Made by a program: the position numbers and the translations under genes
In this document: positions 7,858 through 17,927 of the stretch, one piece after another
Layout of the letters: each line of letters begins with the position of its first letter
Position numbering within the stretch: the first letter of the stretch is position 1
Assembly (NCBI RefSeq): GCF_006715095.1
Contig: NZ_VFMO01000001.1
Span: 2,976,001-3,040,000, forward strand
DNA from: Yimella lutea
Lineage (GTDB): Bacteria; Actinomycetota; Actinomycetes; Actinomycetales; Dermatophilaceae
Direction of reading: 5' to 3'
DNA: 64,000 bases
Notes under the pieces: generated by a model
Databases searched by the model: none
The model's input: the letters and a program-made list of their open reading frames with translations, nothing else
What the model was told of the DNA's origin: nothing

Positions 7858-8280
7858 TCGCTTCGCCAGCTCCGGCAGGACGGCGCCGACGAGGCGATCC
7901 GCCAGGCCCACCGAACCGGCGTACGCGCCGAGGTACTCCTCGGGCACCTCGTCCTTCAAGGTGCGGCGCGGATCCATCACCGCGAAGACGATCTGCTCCG
8001 GCGTGTGTTGGCAGCAACGAAGTTCGTCCGGTCTGTGACTCACCGATCGCAACCACGTGTCGGTCCGCCCCGTTCAGATCGAGCATCTCGGTCGCCAACG
8101 TCATCTCGTCCAGGCCGAGCGGAACCAGCCCCGGTGCCGGTGATCCCGCCAACTGATCGTGCGGCACCACAGGCGGCAACACTCGGATGCGCGGAGCCGT
8201 CTCGACCGCGCTCGAGCGCACCCGAGCGACGAGATCGGCGAGCCCCTCCGCCACGGTCAGTCGGTCGGCTTCACCGTCGA
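7852..8280 (-). pseudogene. remnant of T7SS EccC-type FtsK/SpoIIIE ATPase
   Basis: Reading the minus strand, 8278-8012 encodes RIRVLPPVVPHDQL, PGLVPLGLDEMTL and HVVAIGESQTGRTSLL, the start of a C-terminal EccC ATPase module with a degenerate Walker A. From 8007 to 7852, in another frame, come TPEQIVFAVMDPRRTLKDE and YAGSVGLADRLVGAVLPELA, which is the next part of the same module. About eight residues plus the frame are lost between the two pieces. EccC is the motor ATPase of type VII (ESX) secretion. Nothing else of a T7SS is visible in the window. Confidence 0.7.
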
Positions 8281-8284
8281 CGCG

Positions 8285-8687
8285 CGGCAAGGCACGTTGG
8301 GGGCAACTGTTGCCGGGTGCGGTCCTGATCGTTCTCGGCACGACCGTTCTGATCCTCGCCGTGCAGGTGCTCGCGCCGAACGAGATCACCGAACAGGTCG
8401 CCGACTACGGACTGGTGGGGGCCGCATTCATCCTGGCGCTGGTACTCGTGGCGTTCAGCACCATCCTGTTGTGGGGCGTCTTCCTCGGCCGCGACCTCAG
8501 CAGGTGGCTGGTGGCCCGCCGGTTCGACGCCGCGCACTCGAGTGACAACCCGGACGCCGCCACCGAGACCGACACCGAGACCGACACCGAGACCGACACC
8601 GACACCGACACCCACGCTGCCATCGACACCGGTGCAGCGCCGGCTGTCCTCGAAGGTCCGGTGACGCAGCCGACCGCTGCGCTCTGA
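8285..8687 (+). pseudogene. C-terminal fragment of a membrane protein, possibly YihY/BrkB family
   Basis: The readable part holds two strongly hydrophobic segments (LLPGAVLIVLGTTVLILAV and FILALVLVAFSTILLWGVF) followed by RDLSRWLVARR and a Thr/Glu/Asp-rich tail. The spacing of WGQLLPGAVL, a YG turn and a final hydrophobic helix ending in a basic stretch is reminiscent of the end of YihY/UPF0761 proteins; this is a weak call. Upstream the frame only mirrors the antisense EccC remnant, so the N-terminal half is missing and no credible start is seen. Confidence 0.45.
8562..8609. repeat. eight tandem hexamers ACCGAG/ACCGAC
   Basis: Eight consecutive six-base units encode alternating Thr-Glu and Thr-Asp dipeptides in the tail of the membrane-protein fragment. 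It is the most regular short tandem repeat I noticed in the window. Confidence 0.85.
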
Positions 8688-8697
8688 CCGGGCCGAG

Positions 8698-10140
8698 TCA
8701 ACTCCCCGAGCCCTGCGTGCGGGGTCCACGTAATGCAAGGATGACCGCAGCGAGCAGTGCCGTGGCGCCACAGATCGCCCACACCGTCATGTAACCGCCC
8801 AGCGAGGCGTGGTTCGCCGCGGCGTCAGCGTCGATGCTGCCGGTGGTCGCCAGCGCGATCGCGAACACACTGCTGGCGACCGCGCCGCCGACGGTCTTGG
8901 TCATGTTGGTCATCCCGGTCACGAAGCCGGTATGGGTGTCCGGTGCCTGCGCGGCCGCAGCCGCCGGGAGCGCCGCCACCAGTAGTCCGGAACCGAAGCC
9001 GGCCACAGCCATGTTGATCATCAACTGCGCGAGCCCGTCGTGGAGCGGCAGGAACATCAGATACCCGACACCGACCAGCGTCGCTCCCAGGACGAGTGCG
9101 CCGTTCGATGACAGCAGCCGCGCCAGCCAAGGCAGAGCCAGGGCGCCGATCGCAAGCGTGATCACGTAGAGCCCGATGATCGTCGAGACGCTCGCCGCGG
9201 TCGCCCCCAGTCCGTAGCCGGTGACGTCCGGGTCGGTGCGCGCGAAGGTCGACAGCGGGATCTGGGCGCCGAGCACGGAGACTCCCAACAGGAACGCGGT
9301 CAGCTGGATCGGCCACTGCCGGCCGGCACCGAGCACGCGCAGATCGACCAGCGGTTCGTGGTGACCCAACTCGTACCGCCCGAACACGACGAACGCCGCG
9401 ACCGCGGCGACGAGCAGCATCAACGGCCAAACGCTGAGCGGGCCGTGCAGACGTACCAGGATCAGACCGCTCATCATCAGCGACAACGCGATGGTGATCA
9501 GCGCGAACCCGCCGAGGTCGAGCGACGCTCTGCGCAGCACCGGCACTTCCGGAACCCCGAACCAGATCGCCGGGATCGCGAGGGTGACCACGACGGCGGG
9601 GATCGACAACAACGCGGTCATCGACCAGGTTTGTGCGAACGCCCCGGCGAACACCGCAGCCGCGATGACCGATGCCTCGAGTCCGAAGACCAGCAGCGCG
9701 GCCGCAAGGCGGGTGCGTTTCGGGTCGCCCTCCGTGCGGCGGTGGATGATCGCCACCTCCAACGGCAGCCACACCACGTAGAAACCGGCGAACGCCCAGG
9801 CGATGAGGAAGGTCCAGAAGGTCGGCGCGAACGCAACCGCCCACGTCGCGACCGCGGTGACGACCGTCGACAGCAGCAGCACCTTGCGATGCCCGATCAC
9901 GTCTCCCAGTCGAGCGAGAATGGGTACGACCAGCGCAGAGACCGTCAACTGTGCCGCCTCGAACCAGTTGACGTCGGCGTCCCGGATGCGCAGTTCACGA
10001 GCGATGTCGGTGAACAACGGCGTGTAGAAACCCTGCAGGAAACCGCTGGCGATCTCGACGCAGACCAGGAACCCGACGACAGCGCCGATGCTCTTAAGCC
10101 CGGTCTTGCTCAGATCTGCGTCAGAAGTGTTGTGTACCAA
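8698..10140 (-). CDS. MFS transporter, DHA2-like, 14 membrane segments
   Basis: A 480-aa inner-membrane exporter. Fourteen hydrophobic segments can be counted, and the loop after the second carries ARLGDVIGHRK, a motif A of major facilitator transporters; fourteen segments point to the DHA2 drug/proton antiporter group. Substrate is unknown. The TTG at 10140 is taken as start because GGAGG lies 6-7 bases upstream; an ATG-initiated longer form would overlap the peptidase heavily. Even so the first 31 bases overlap the end of the M20 peptidase gene, so the two form an operon and are probably translationally coupled. Confidence 0.88.
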   Translation of the reverse strand: MVHNTSDADLSKTGLKSIGAVVGFLVCVEIASGFLQGFYTPLFTDIARELRIRDADVNWFEAAQLTVSALVVPILARLGDVIGHRKVLLLSTVVTAVATWAVAFAPTFWTFLIAWAFAGFYVVWLPLEVAIIHRRTEGDPKRTRLAAALLVFGLEASVIAAAVFAGAFAQTWSMTALLSIPAVVVTLAIPAIWFGVPEVPVLRRASLDLGGFALITIALSLMMSGLILVRLHGPLSVWPLMLLVAAVAAFVVFGRYELGHHEPLVDLRVLGAGRQWPIQLTAFLLGVSVLGAQIPLSTFARTDPDVTGYGLGATAASVSTIIGLYVITLAIGALALPWLARLLSSNGALVLGATLVGVGYLMFLPLHDGLAQLMINMAVAGFGSGLLVAALPAAAAAQAPDTHTGFVTGMTNMTKTVGGAVASSVFAIALATTGSIDADAAANHASLGGYMTVWAICGATALLAAVILALRGPRTQGSGS

Positions 10141-11420
10141 CGGATTCCCTCCTCGAAGGACGACACTTCCAGGCGCTCGTCGACGTTGTGCAGGCTCTCG
10201 CGCTGGCTCGCGGTCATCCGGAAAGGATTGAACCGGTAGCAGTCGGGCCACTCCCGCTGGAAGTGGCGAGCATCGGTGGCTGCCATCACCACGTACGGCG
10301 TCGGGACGACGTCCGGCATGACCTGTTCGGTGACCGATGCGATGAGTTCGTACGCGTCACCCGTCGCTGCGACCGGGCTCGGGTCGTACGAGGTCAGCAC
10401 GGCCACCTCGATGTCGTCACCCAGGATGCGTCGGATCCGGGCAACAGCCTCTTCGGCGCTCTCGTCGACCGACACCCGGACGTTGACCGTGGCGGACGCG
10501 TCCGTCGCCAGGACGTTCTGCGCCGGGGACCCTTCCAGCTGGGTGACCGCGTAGGTGGTCCGCACCATGGCCGCGGTCGCCGGTCCCGTGCGAGCGAGCA
10601 GTTGGGTCAGCGGTTTCCGCATCGAACCCGCGCGGGACAGCAGCTGACGGACCGGCGTTTTCGCATGAGGCGCGATGGTCTCCAGCATGCGCAGACTCGG
10701 CTCGGTCAGGTTCGACGGTGCGGGGTGTTTCTCCAACGACAGGATCGCCTTCGCGAGGATCGCCGGCGCACTCCTGCGAGGCGGCATCGAGGCATGCCCG
10801 CCTTCCGCGCGCGCAGTCAGACGGACGACGACCAGCCCCTTCTCGGCGAGACCGATCACGGCGAGCGGAGCATCGACGCCCGGGAAGACGCCCGTGACCG
10901 CCATGCCGCCCTCGTCCAGCACGAACCACGGCTCGACCCCGCGCTGCTTCAACTTTGTGACGGCCGCGGGCGCGGTGTGCCCGGCGATCTCCTCGTCCGA
11001 CGAGAAGGACAACCAGACGTCCCGGCTGGGAGTGACCCCCTGGACGATGAGCTGTTCGACCGCGGCGCAGATTGCGATCAACGACCCCTTGCAATCGAGG
11101 GTGCCTCTCCCCCAGAGGAATCCGTCGGCGGCCACTGCCTCGTAGGCCGGGTGCGTCCAGTCGTCGCAGCTGTTGACAGGCACGACGTCCTGGTGGGCCA
11201 TGAGAACCACCGGCCGTTCATCACCGGATCCGCGCCAGCGCAGCAGCAGTGCATGGTCGGGAAGTTCGACGCTTTCGCACGCCTCGAACAGCCGCGGGAA
11301 GTGTGCCCGAAGGTCGCCGTGCAACCCCTCGAACTGAGCTGGGTCCTTGTCCGGCCCGGCGACCGTGCGCCACCGGACGGCGGCCTGCAGTGCGGCGAGC
11401 GCGGGAGAGATCTGCGACAT
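10110..11420 (-). CDS. M20 family metallopeptidase
   Basis: A 436-aa cytosolic dipeptidase/deacetylase-type hydrolase with two metal ions. Visible signatures: AHQDVVPV with His76 and Asp78, GRGTLDCKG with the bridging Asp109, and SSDEEIAG with the catalytic Glu143-Glu144. Later MAATDARHF supplies an Asp/His ligand and LHNVDE the C-terminal His. The peptidase domain is interrupted by a dimerisation domain near residues 190-330. On the minus strand TAGGCT lies 7 bases before the ATG, a leaderless-type start. It is followed by the overlapping MFS gene; import-export coupling is speculation. Confidence 0.9.
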   Translation of the reverse strand: MSQISPALAALQAAVRWRTVAGPDKDPAQFEGLHGDLRAHFPRLFEACESVELPDHALLLRWRGSGDERPVVLMAHQDVVPVNSCDDWTHPAYEAVAADGFLWGRGTLDCKGSLIAICAAVEQLIVQGVTPSRDVWLSFSSDEEIAGHTAPAAVTKLKQRGVEPWFVLDEGGMAVTGVFPGVDAPLAVIGLAEKGLVVVRLTARAEGGHASMPPRRSAPAILAKAILSLEKHPAPSNLTEPSLRMLETIAPHAKTPVRQLLSRAGSMRKPLTQLLARTGPATAAMVRTTYAVTQLEGSPAQNVLATDASATVNVRVSVDESAEEAVARIRRILGDDIEVAVLTSYDPSPVAATGDAYELIASVTEQVMPDVVPTPYVVMAATDARHFQREWPDCYRFNPFRMTASQRESLHNVDERLEVSSFEEGIRWYTTLLTQI

Positions 11421-11440
11421 GTCGGCGAGCCTAACCAGCG
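11421..11440 (-). promoter_or_regulatory. leaderless-type -10 of M20 peptidase gene
   Basis: TAGGCT (plus strand 11428-11433) lies 7 bases before the ATG and no Shine-Dalgarno is present. Confidence 0.5.
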
Positions 11441-11488
11441 AACGCCCGACCCATACCCAGGTTTCCAGGAACCAGGTTTCGAAGAACC

Positions 11489-11523
11489 AAGAGCCCCGAC
11501 GACGGGCCGTCGTCGGGGCTCTT
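11489..11523 (-). terminator. hairpin terminator of hpd
   Basis: AAGAGCCCCGACGAC, a five-base loop, and GTCGTCGGGGCTCTT make a perfect 15-bp stem about 30 bases after the HPPD stop. Confidence 0.85.
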
Positions 11524-11554
11524 CGAGTGCCGGAGGTTTCGGCACTCAGCGGCG

Positions 11555-12868
<1,314 letters not shown>

Positions 12869-13330
12869 ATGTTGGACCATCTCGACCGCCGCCTGCTGCA
12901 CCTCCTGGACGCTCAGCCGCAGATCGGAGTGCTCGGCGCCGCCCGTGAACTCGGCGTCGCCCGCGGCACGGTGCAAGCCCGCCTGGACAAACTGCGCTCG
13001 CGCGGCGTGATCGCCTCGGAGAGCCCTTCCCTCTCCCCTGCCGCCATGGGCTTCCCGGTCACCGCGTTCTGCACCCTGTCGATCGCCCAGCGGCACGGAC
13101 ACGACCCGGCCATCGCACATCTGGCCGGTGTCCCGGAGGTGTTGGAGGTACACACGATCACCGGTGAGGGCGACCTGTGGATCCGGATCGTCGGTCGGGA
13201 CAACGGCGATCTACAACGCGTGATCGACGAGGTGCTCGCGACGGACGTGGTCGTGCGCAGTTCGACGGTGATCGCACTCGCCGAGCTCGTCCCCTATCGC
13301 ACTCAGCCGCTGGTGGAGGTCAGTGGTTGA
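12869..13330 (+). CDS. Lrp/AsnC family transcriptional regulator
   Basis: A 153-aa DNA-binding protein. Residues 1-45 form the winged helix-turn-helix (LDRRLLHLLDAQPQIG, LGVARGTVQARLDKLRSRG) and residues about 70-140 the RAM ligand-binding domain, with the ITGEGDLWIRI segment equivalent to the usual TG..D.. motif. Lrp-type proteins bind amino acids; tyrosine or phenylalanine is a reasonable effector given the divergent hpd gene, but this is inference. The mRNA is probably leaderless. The gene converges on the IclR gene with an 11-base overlap of the 3' ends. Confidence 0.9.
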   Translation: MLDHLDRRLLHLLDAQPQIGVLGAARELGVARGTVQARLDKLRSRGVIASESPSLSPAAMGFPVTAFCTLSIAQRHGHDPAIAHLAGVPEVLEVHTITGEGDLWIRIVGRDNGDLQRVIDEVLATDVVVRSSTVIALAELVPYRTQPLVEVSG

Positions 13331-13979
13331 GCGCGATGGCGAGATCGGATGCCGCTGATTGGACCGCGGCACCGACACGGTCGCCGTCGAACGGCGCCAT
13401 CGCGACCAGGCCGATGGAGGCGTCCAGCCCGTGCGCGCCTATGACCGGGGCGGCCAATCCGTGTGCACCCGGCTGGAGTTCGCCGTCGCTGGTCACCCAC
13501 GAGTCGTTCCCGTCGCGCCCGCCGAGGATCGCCCGGCCGGCGGCGCCCACCTCCAGCGGGTGGCGAGTGCCCTCGCGGTAGGAGACGTGCAGACCCGTCC
13601 AGCGCGGCTCGACGACAGCGATCGCGAGCGCCTCGGAGCGGTCGGCGACGGTGAGGTGCGCGGTGAGTCCGGTGTTCTCAGCGAGCTCCCGCAGGATCGG
13701 TGAAGCGACATCGCGCAGGCCCGGCCAAACCGCGTTGGCGAGGTGAATGAGCCCCACTCCCAACGAGATTCGTCCGTCGATGCGGCGAATCACGATGTCG
13801 CGACGTGCCAATGAGGCGACCAGACGGTAGATCACCGGACGCCCGACACTCAGCTTCTGGGCCATCTCGGTGACCGTGAGCCCACCTGCGTGCGCCGGGT
13901 CGGCGAGCAAGGCGATGACCGCGAGGCCACGATCCATCGTCTGCGAGGTCTCACCGCCCAGGTCGTTCTCATTCACCAT
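13320..13979 (-). CDS. IclR family transcriptional regulator
   Basis: A 219-aa regulator. The N-terminal winged helix-turn-helix is read as RGLAVIALLADPAHAGGLTV followed by VGRPVIYRLVASLARR; the C-terminal effector domain starts near LGVGLIHLANAVWPGLRDVA, with the family LTVADRSEALAIAVVEP and GAAGRAILGG segments. IclR proteins often control aromatic-acid catabolism, so homogentisate genes are candidate targets. ATG 13979 is chosen over an upstream GTG because TACGGT stands 7 bases before it. It is divergent from the peptidase at 14027, with only 47 bp between the starts. Confidence 0.88.
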   Translation of the reverse strand: MVNENDLGGETSQTMDRGLAVIALLADPAHAGGLTVTEMAQKLSVGRPVIYRLVASLARRDIVIRRIDGRISLGVGLIHLANAVWPGLRDVASPILRELAENTGLTAHLTVADRSEALAIAVVEPRWTGLHVSYREGTRHPLEVGAAGRAILGGRDGNDSWVTSDGELQPGAHGLAAPVIGAHGLDASIGLVAMAPFDGDRVGAAVQSAASDLAIALNH

Positions 13980-14026
13980 GCGATGCACCGTACCTGCCGG
14001 CACGCGGAGGATAGGGTCGTTCGGCC
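13980..14026. promoter_or_regulatory. compact divergent leaderless promoters
   Basis: In 47 bp there are two -10-like hexamers facing apart: TACGGT on the minus strand (13987-13992) 7 bases before the IclR ATG, and TAGGGT at 14012-14017 on the plus strand 9 bases before the ATG at 14027. Confidence 0.5.
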
Positions 14027-14992
14027 ATGACCGATCGACTCGCAGTCCTCACCGATACCGGCAGCATCAAGGATGTGCCGGGGGTGCGCGTCGGGCACCG
14101 CACGATCGTGCGCCACGACGTCCGCACCGGCGTGACCGCCATCGTCCCCACGCCTGTGCCGACACCGGAACGACCGCTGCCATGCGGGTTGTTCGTCGGC
14201 AACGGACACGGCAAGCTCATCGGTTCGACCCAGGTGGCCGAGATGGGCACGTTGGAGACCCCGATCGTTCTCACCAACACCCTCAGCGCGTTCGGTGCTG
14301 CGGACGCGCTGGTGGGATGGATGCTCGACCGTCCCGACTGTGCCGACGTGGTCACTCTCAACCCGTTGGTCGCAGAGTGCAACGACTCGTGGCTGTCCGA
14401 CATCCGGCAACGGGCGGTCACGGCTGCGGACGTCCGCGCAGCCCTGGACGACGCGAGCGACGACTTCGCGCTCGGTGCCGTCGGAGCGGGCACCGGAATG
14501 CGCGCCCTCGGGTTCAAGGGCGGCATCGGCACCGCGTCCCGTGCGGTCGGAGACCAGCGACTCGGCGTGCTGGCTCTGACCAATTTCACGGGCCATCTCC
14601 GACTCGACGGACGGCCCGTCGAACCGGCCAACACGGCTGATCCGGAAGGAAATTCGTGCGTGGTTGTCGTCGCGACCGATGCCCCGCTCGATGCACGCCA
14701 ACTCGGCCGCATCGCCCGTCGCGGGGTGTACGCGATGGGCACGGTCGGTGCCGCGTACAGCCACGGGTCGGGTGACTACGCAATCGCGTTCAGCACACGC
14801 CGCGCGGACGACGCCCGCTCGGGCTGCGTTCGCGAGAAGGATCTCGATCCGTTCTTCAGCGCGACGCTCGAGGCGTCTGCGCAGGCGATCGTCTCCTCGC
14901 TCTGGCACGCCGAGACCACACACGGTCGTGCGGGCCATGTGGCGTACGGGCTACGCGAGACCCTGCGCGAGCGCGGCCTGCTCGACCGTTGA
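14027..14992 (+). CDS. P1 family peptidase (DmpA/BapA type, S58)
   Basis: A 321-aa N-terminal-nucleophile hydrolase related to L-aminopeptidase/D-Ala-esterase DmpA, which cuts itself into two chains. Recognisable parts are VPGVRVGHRT at the start, GAGTGMRALGFKGGIGTASR in the middle and CVVVVATDAPL near residue 213, where DmpA has its cleavage site and nucleophile. Here the site reads EGNSCVVVV, so Ser after Asn is the likely nucleophile rather than Ser after Gly. Cytosolic, with no signal peptide. It stands alone, divergent from the IclR gene, and ends two bases before the convergent helicase gene. Confidence 0.88.
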   Translation: MTDRLAVLTDTGSIKDVPGVRVGHRTIVRHDVRTGVTAIVPTPVPTPERPLPCGLFVGNGHGKLIGSTQVAEMGTLETPIVLTNTLSAFGAADALVGWMLDRPDCADVVTLNPLVAECNDSWLSDIRQRAVTAADVRAALDDASDDFALGAVGAGTGMRALGFKGGIGTASRAVGDQRLGVLALTNFTGHLRLDGRPVEPANTADPEGNSCVVVVATDAPLDARQLGRIARRGVYAMGTVGAAYSHGSGDYAIAFSTRRADDARSGCVREKDLDPFFSATLEASAQAIVSSLWHAETTHGRAGHVAYGLRETLRERGLLDR

Positions 14993-14994
14993 GT

Positions 14995-16752
14995 TCAGCG
15001 CTTGCCGACGAACCAGCGTCGGATGAGATCGATGCGAGCGCCGACCTCGTCGTTGGAGGCGCGGTCCAGCGTCGGTCCGCCGCACTGCCCACGCAGATCG
15101 TTGTGGATGACCGCGTGCGGCTGCCCCGTCTTCTTGGCGTAGGCGGCGACGAGTGAGTTGAGTTCCTTGCGCCGGGCCGCGAGCGCCCGGTGAGCGGCGA
15201 GCGGGGCGTCCTGTTCCTGCTTCTTCTTGGTGCTCTTGCTCTGCTGCTTGGCTTGCCGTTCACGCAGCAGATGAGTCATCTGGTCGGGTTCGAGCAGACC
15301 GGGAAGTCCGAGGTACTCCTGCTCGTCCTCACCACCGGTCTCGCTGCCCAGACCCCACTGCTGCTTGTCGAACAGCACATGGTCGAACTCCGCCTCGGAC
15401 TCCAGCGCCTCGAACGACATCTGCTCGTCGGCCAGCGCTTTCTCCTGCTGGTTCGCCTCCTGGAGCAAGCCGTCCTCCTCGGCCCACAGCGGCTCCTCCC
15501 CCTCGGGCTTGGGGCGGTCGAGCGCATGGTCGCGCTGCTCCTCCAGTCGGGCGGCGTGTTCGAGGATCAGCGGGACGGTGGGCAGGAACACCGACGCCGT
15601 CTCACCGCGTCGCCGGGCACGGACGAAGCGCCCGACCGCCTGGGCGAAGAACAGTGGCGTCGAGGTGGAGGTGGCGTAGACGCCGACGCACAGACGCGGG
15701 ACGTCGACGCCCTCGGACACCATGCGCACCGCGACCATCCACCGGTCGTCGGACGCGGCGAACTGCTCGATGCGGGCCGAGGCCCCGGCGTCGTCGGACA
15801 GCACGACGGTCGGCTTGACACCGGTCAACTCCTCCAGCGTGCGCGCATACGACCGCGCGGCCGTCTGGTTGGAGGCGATGACCAGGCCTGCGGCGTCCGG
15901 GACGTGCCGACGCACCTCGGACAGTCGCTTGTCGGCGGCGCGTAGCACGGCAGGGATCCACTCGCCCTTGGGGTCGAGTGCGGTGCGCCAGGCGGCAGCC
16001 GTGACGTCCTTGGTCATGGGTTCGCCGAGGCGGGCCGCGATCTCGTCGCCCGCGCGGGTACGCCACCGCATCGCCCCGCCGTACGCCATGAACAGCACCG
16101 GCCGGACGACGCCGTCGCGCAGCGCCTCGGAGTACCCGTAGCTGTAGTCGCTGGCCGAACGACGGATGCCGTCGGCGCCCTCCTCGTACCGCACGAACGG
16201 GATCGGGCTGGTGTCGGAACGGAACGGCGTACCGGTCAGCGCCAGCCGGCGGGTCGCGGGCTCGAAGGCCTCGCGGATCGCGTCACCCCACGACTTGTTG
16301 TCGCCGCCGTGGTGGATCTCGTCGAGGATCACCAGCGTGCGGCGGGCGAGGGTGCGAGCGCGGTGCAGTGCCGGACGGCTGGCGACGCCCGCGTAGGTCA
16401 CCGCGACGCCGTCGTAGTCGGCGGCGTGCTCCTCCTGGGCGTTGGTGAAGCGCGGGTCGATGTTGATCCCGACCCGTGAAGCGGCGTCGGCCCACTGCAC
16501 CTTGAGGTGTTCGGTCGGCGCGACGATCGTGACCTGGTCGATGACACCGCGGTCGATGAGCTCGGTCGCCAGCCGCAATGCATACGTCGTCTTGCCGGCA
16601 CCGGGGGTCGCGACTGCCAGGAAATCGCGGGGCTCATGTTCGAAATAGGTGTGCATCGCCCCGGCCTGCCAGGCACGCAATTTGCCGGCGGTGCCCCACG
16701 CTGCGCGTTCGGGGAAGGCCGGCGACAGATGGGAAGCGGCCGAGGTACTCAC
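14995..16752 (-). CDS. SF2 DEAD/DEAH-type helicase
   Basis: A 585-aa superfamily 2 helicase-like ATPase. Motif I ATPGAGKTT is near residue 47, motif II DEIHH near 144, motif III as TGTPFRSD near 175 and motif VI as QAVGRFVRARR near 370. After the core (about residue 400) comes a charged region with a QAKQQSKSTKKKQEQ stretch and a short C-terminal domain. This architecture is common in actinobacteria close to DUF3039 and YqgE genes, as here, but its substrate is not known. GTG start with TAGGGT 8 bases upstream on the minus strand. Confidence 0.88.
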   Translation of the reverse strand: MSTSAASHLSPAFPERAAWGTAGKLRAWQAGAMHTYFEHEPRDFLAVATPGAGKTTYALRLATELIDRGVIDQVTIVAPTEHLKVQWADAASRVGINIDPRFTNAQEEHAADYDGVAVTYAGVASRPALHRARTLARRTLVILDEIHHGGDNKSWGDAIREAFEPATRRLALTGTPFRSDTSPIPFVRYEEGADGIRRSASDYSYGYSEALRDGVVRPVLFMAYGGAMRWRTRAGDEIAARLGEPMTKDVTAAAWRTALDPKGEWIPAVLRAADKRLSEVRRHVPDAAGLVIASNQTAARSYARTLEELTGVKPTVVLSDDAGASARIEQFAASDDRWMVAVRMVSEGVDVPRLCVGVYATSTSTPLFFAQAVGRFVRARRRGETASVFLPTVPLILEHAARLEEQRDHALDRPKPEGEEPLWAEEDGLLQEANQQEKALADEQMSFEALESEAEFDHVLFDKQQWGLGSETGGEDEQEYLGLPGLLEPDQMTHLLRERQAKQQSKSTKKKQEQDAPLAAHRALAARRKELNSLVAAYAKKTGQPHAVIHNDLRGQCGGPTLDRASNDEVGARIDLIRRWFVGKR

Positions 16753-16770
16753 GATGGCAAACCCTAACCG
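16753..16770 (-). promoter_or_regulatory. leaderless-type -10 of SF2 helicase gene
   Basis: TAGGGT (plus strand 16761-16766) stands 8 bases before the GTG start. Confidence 0.45.
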
Positions 16771-16846
16771 CCCACGGTGACAACGATCGAATGCGCAGGT
16801 CAGCGCCGTGAGGCGGAACGAGCTCGCCAGGCCGCCCAGGACGCAC

Positions 16847-16887
16847 CGCGGCGGCCGACCCCACTTCCGAGGGATTCGGCCGCCGCG
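16847..16887 (-). terminator. hairpin downstream of M43 protease gene
   Basis: CGCGGCGGCCGA and TCGGCCGCCGCG form a 12-bp stem with a 17-base loop, about 40 bases after the protease stop. Confidence 0.7.
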
Positions 16888-16928
16888 ACGCGCTGGTTCA
16901 GATGCGCCTCACAACCAAGGACGGTGGG

Positions 16929-17927
16929 TCAGGCGCGGTAGGTCGTCCACTGGTTCTGCATGCGGGTGACCTGCCCCGGGGTGAACTTGTTCATGCACAC
17001 GTCGCTCGTGTAGTCCATGAAGTTGGTGATCGGGTCGAGTCCGGCAGACGACGGGCAGGAGTCGCGGCCGGTCGGGCAACCGGATGCCGGTGAAGCCTCC
17101 GCGGGGGTGTCGCTCACCTGGTCGCCCTGACCCTTACAGCCGCCCTGGAAGGTGTGGTACAGGCCCAGCCAGTGACCGACCTCGTGGGTGCCGGTGTCCC
17201 CCTGGTTGTACGGCGCGGCACTGCCGCCGGGCAGGCTCTCGTCGAGCAGTACGACGCCGTCACGAGAGCTCAGGCTGCTGGTCGGGAAGGTCGCCCAGCC
17301 GAGCAGGTCCTGGCCGAGGTCGGCGGTGTAGACGTTGAGGTCGCCCATGTCGCCCTTGCGCAACTTGGACTTCATCTGCGACTCGGCGGTCGAGCCGTGC
17401 ACCAAGCCGTTGTACCAGGTGGCGTTGTTGGTGCGGTCGGTCGAGACCAGGCGGAAGGAGAAGCCCGAACCGCTGTAGGCCTGGTTGAGCACGGAGATCT
17501 GGGTCGACACCTCGGAGTCGGTCAGCGCACCCTTGGTGCCGTCGGTGATCACGTGGAAGTACACGTCGATGACCGCGGCACTGAACGTGCCGGTGCCCGG
17601 CTTTGCTGCCTTTGCGCCGGTCTTGGTCAGCTTGCCGTCGGCGTTCTTCGCCAACCCCTTGCGAGCGGCGTCCGCCTGGAACTTCTTCTCTGCGGCCGCC
17701 ACCTGTGCCGGGGTCAGCTCGTTCGGGTCGTGCTTGCCGGAACCGTGCTTCACCCGGGCGGTCGCTCCGGCGCCTTCGTGGTCATGGCTGTCGGGAACAC
17801 ACACCGACGCGGAGTCGATCTTGGCCTGGGCGAGCGAAAGGCTCGCGTTCGCGCCGGGGGCGAGGCTGAACGCGGCGCTACCGGCGAGAGCGACGGAGGC
17901 GAGCACGGTGGTGGAACGGCGGATCAT
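16929..17927 (-). CDS. secreted zinc metalloprotease, M43 (pappalysin-like)
   Basis: A 332-aa exported protease. The N-terminus MIRRSTTVLASVALAGSAA is a Sec signal peptide with likely cleavage after an Ala-x-Ala near residue 29. A Lys/Ala-rich propeptide-like stretch follows, then the catalytic domain from about residue 115. HEVGHWLGLYH at 248-258 is the HExxHxxGxxH zinc site and NFMDYTSD near 303 the Met-turn. Six cysteines lie around the active site, typical of M43 proteins. Start ATG 17927 has GGAAAGGA upstream. Its position splits the helicase from DUF3039, so it may be a later insertion. Confidence 0.92.
   Translation of the reverse strand: MIRRSTTVLASVALAGSAAFSLAPGANASLSLAQAKIDSASVCVPDSHDHEGAGATARVKHGSGKHDPNELTPAQVAAAEKKFQADAARKGLAKNADGKLTKTGAKAAKPGTGTFSAAVIDVYFHVITDGTKGALTDSEVSTQISVLNQAYSGSGFSFRLVSTDRTNNATWYNGLVHGSTAESQMKSKLRKGDMGDLNVYTADLGQDLLGWATFPTSSLSSRDGVVLLDESLPGGSAAPYNQGDTGTHEVGHWLGLYHTFQGGCKGQGDQVSDTPAEASPASGCPTGRDSCPSSAGLDPITNFMDYTSDVCMNKFTPGQVTRMQNQWTTYRA

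Noticed and set aside
8187..8284. N-terminal extension of the membrane-protein fragment at 8285-8687
   Set aside because: These codons lie exactly opposite the EccC remnant and give an Arg/Ser-rich sequence unlike a membrane protein start.
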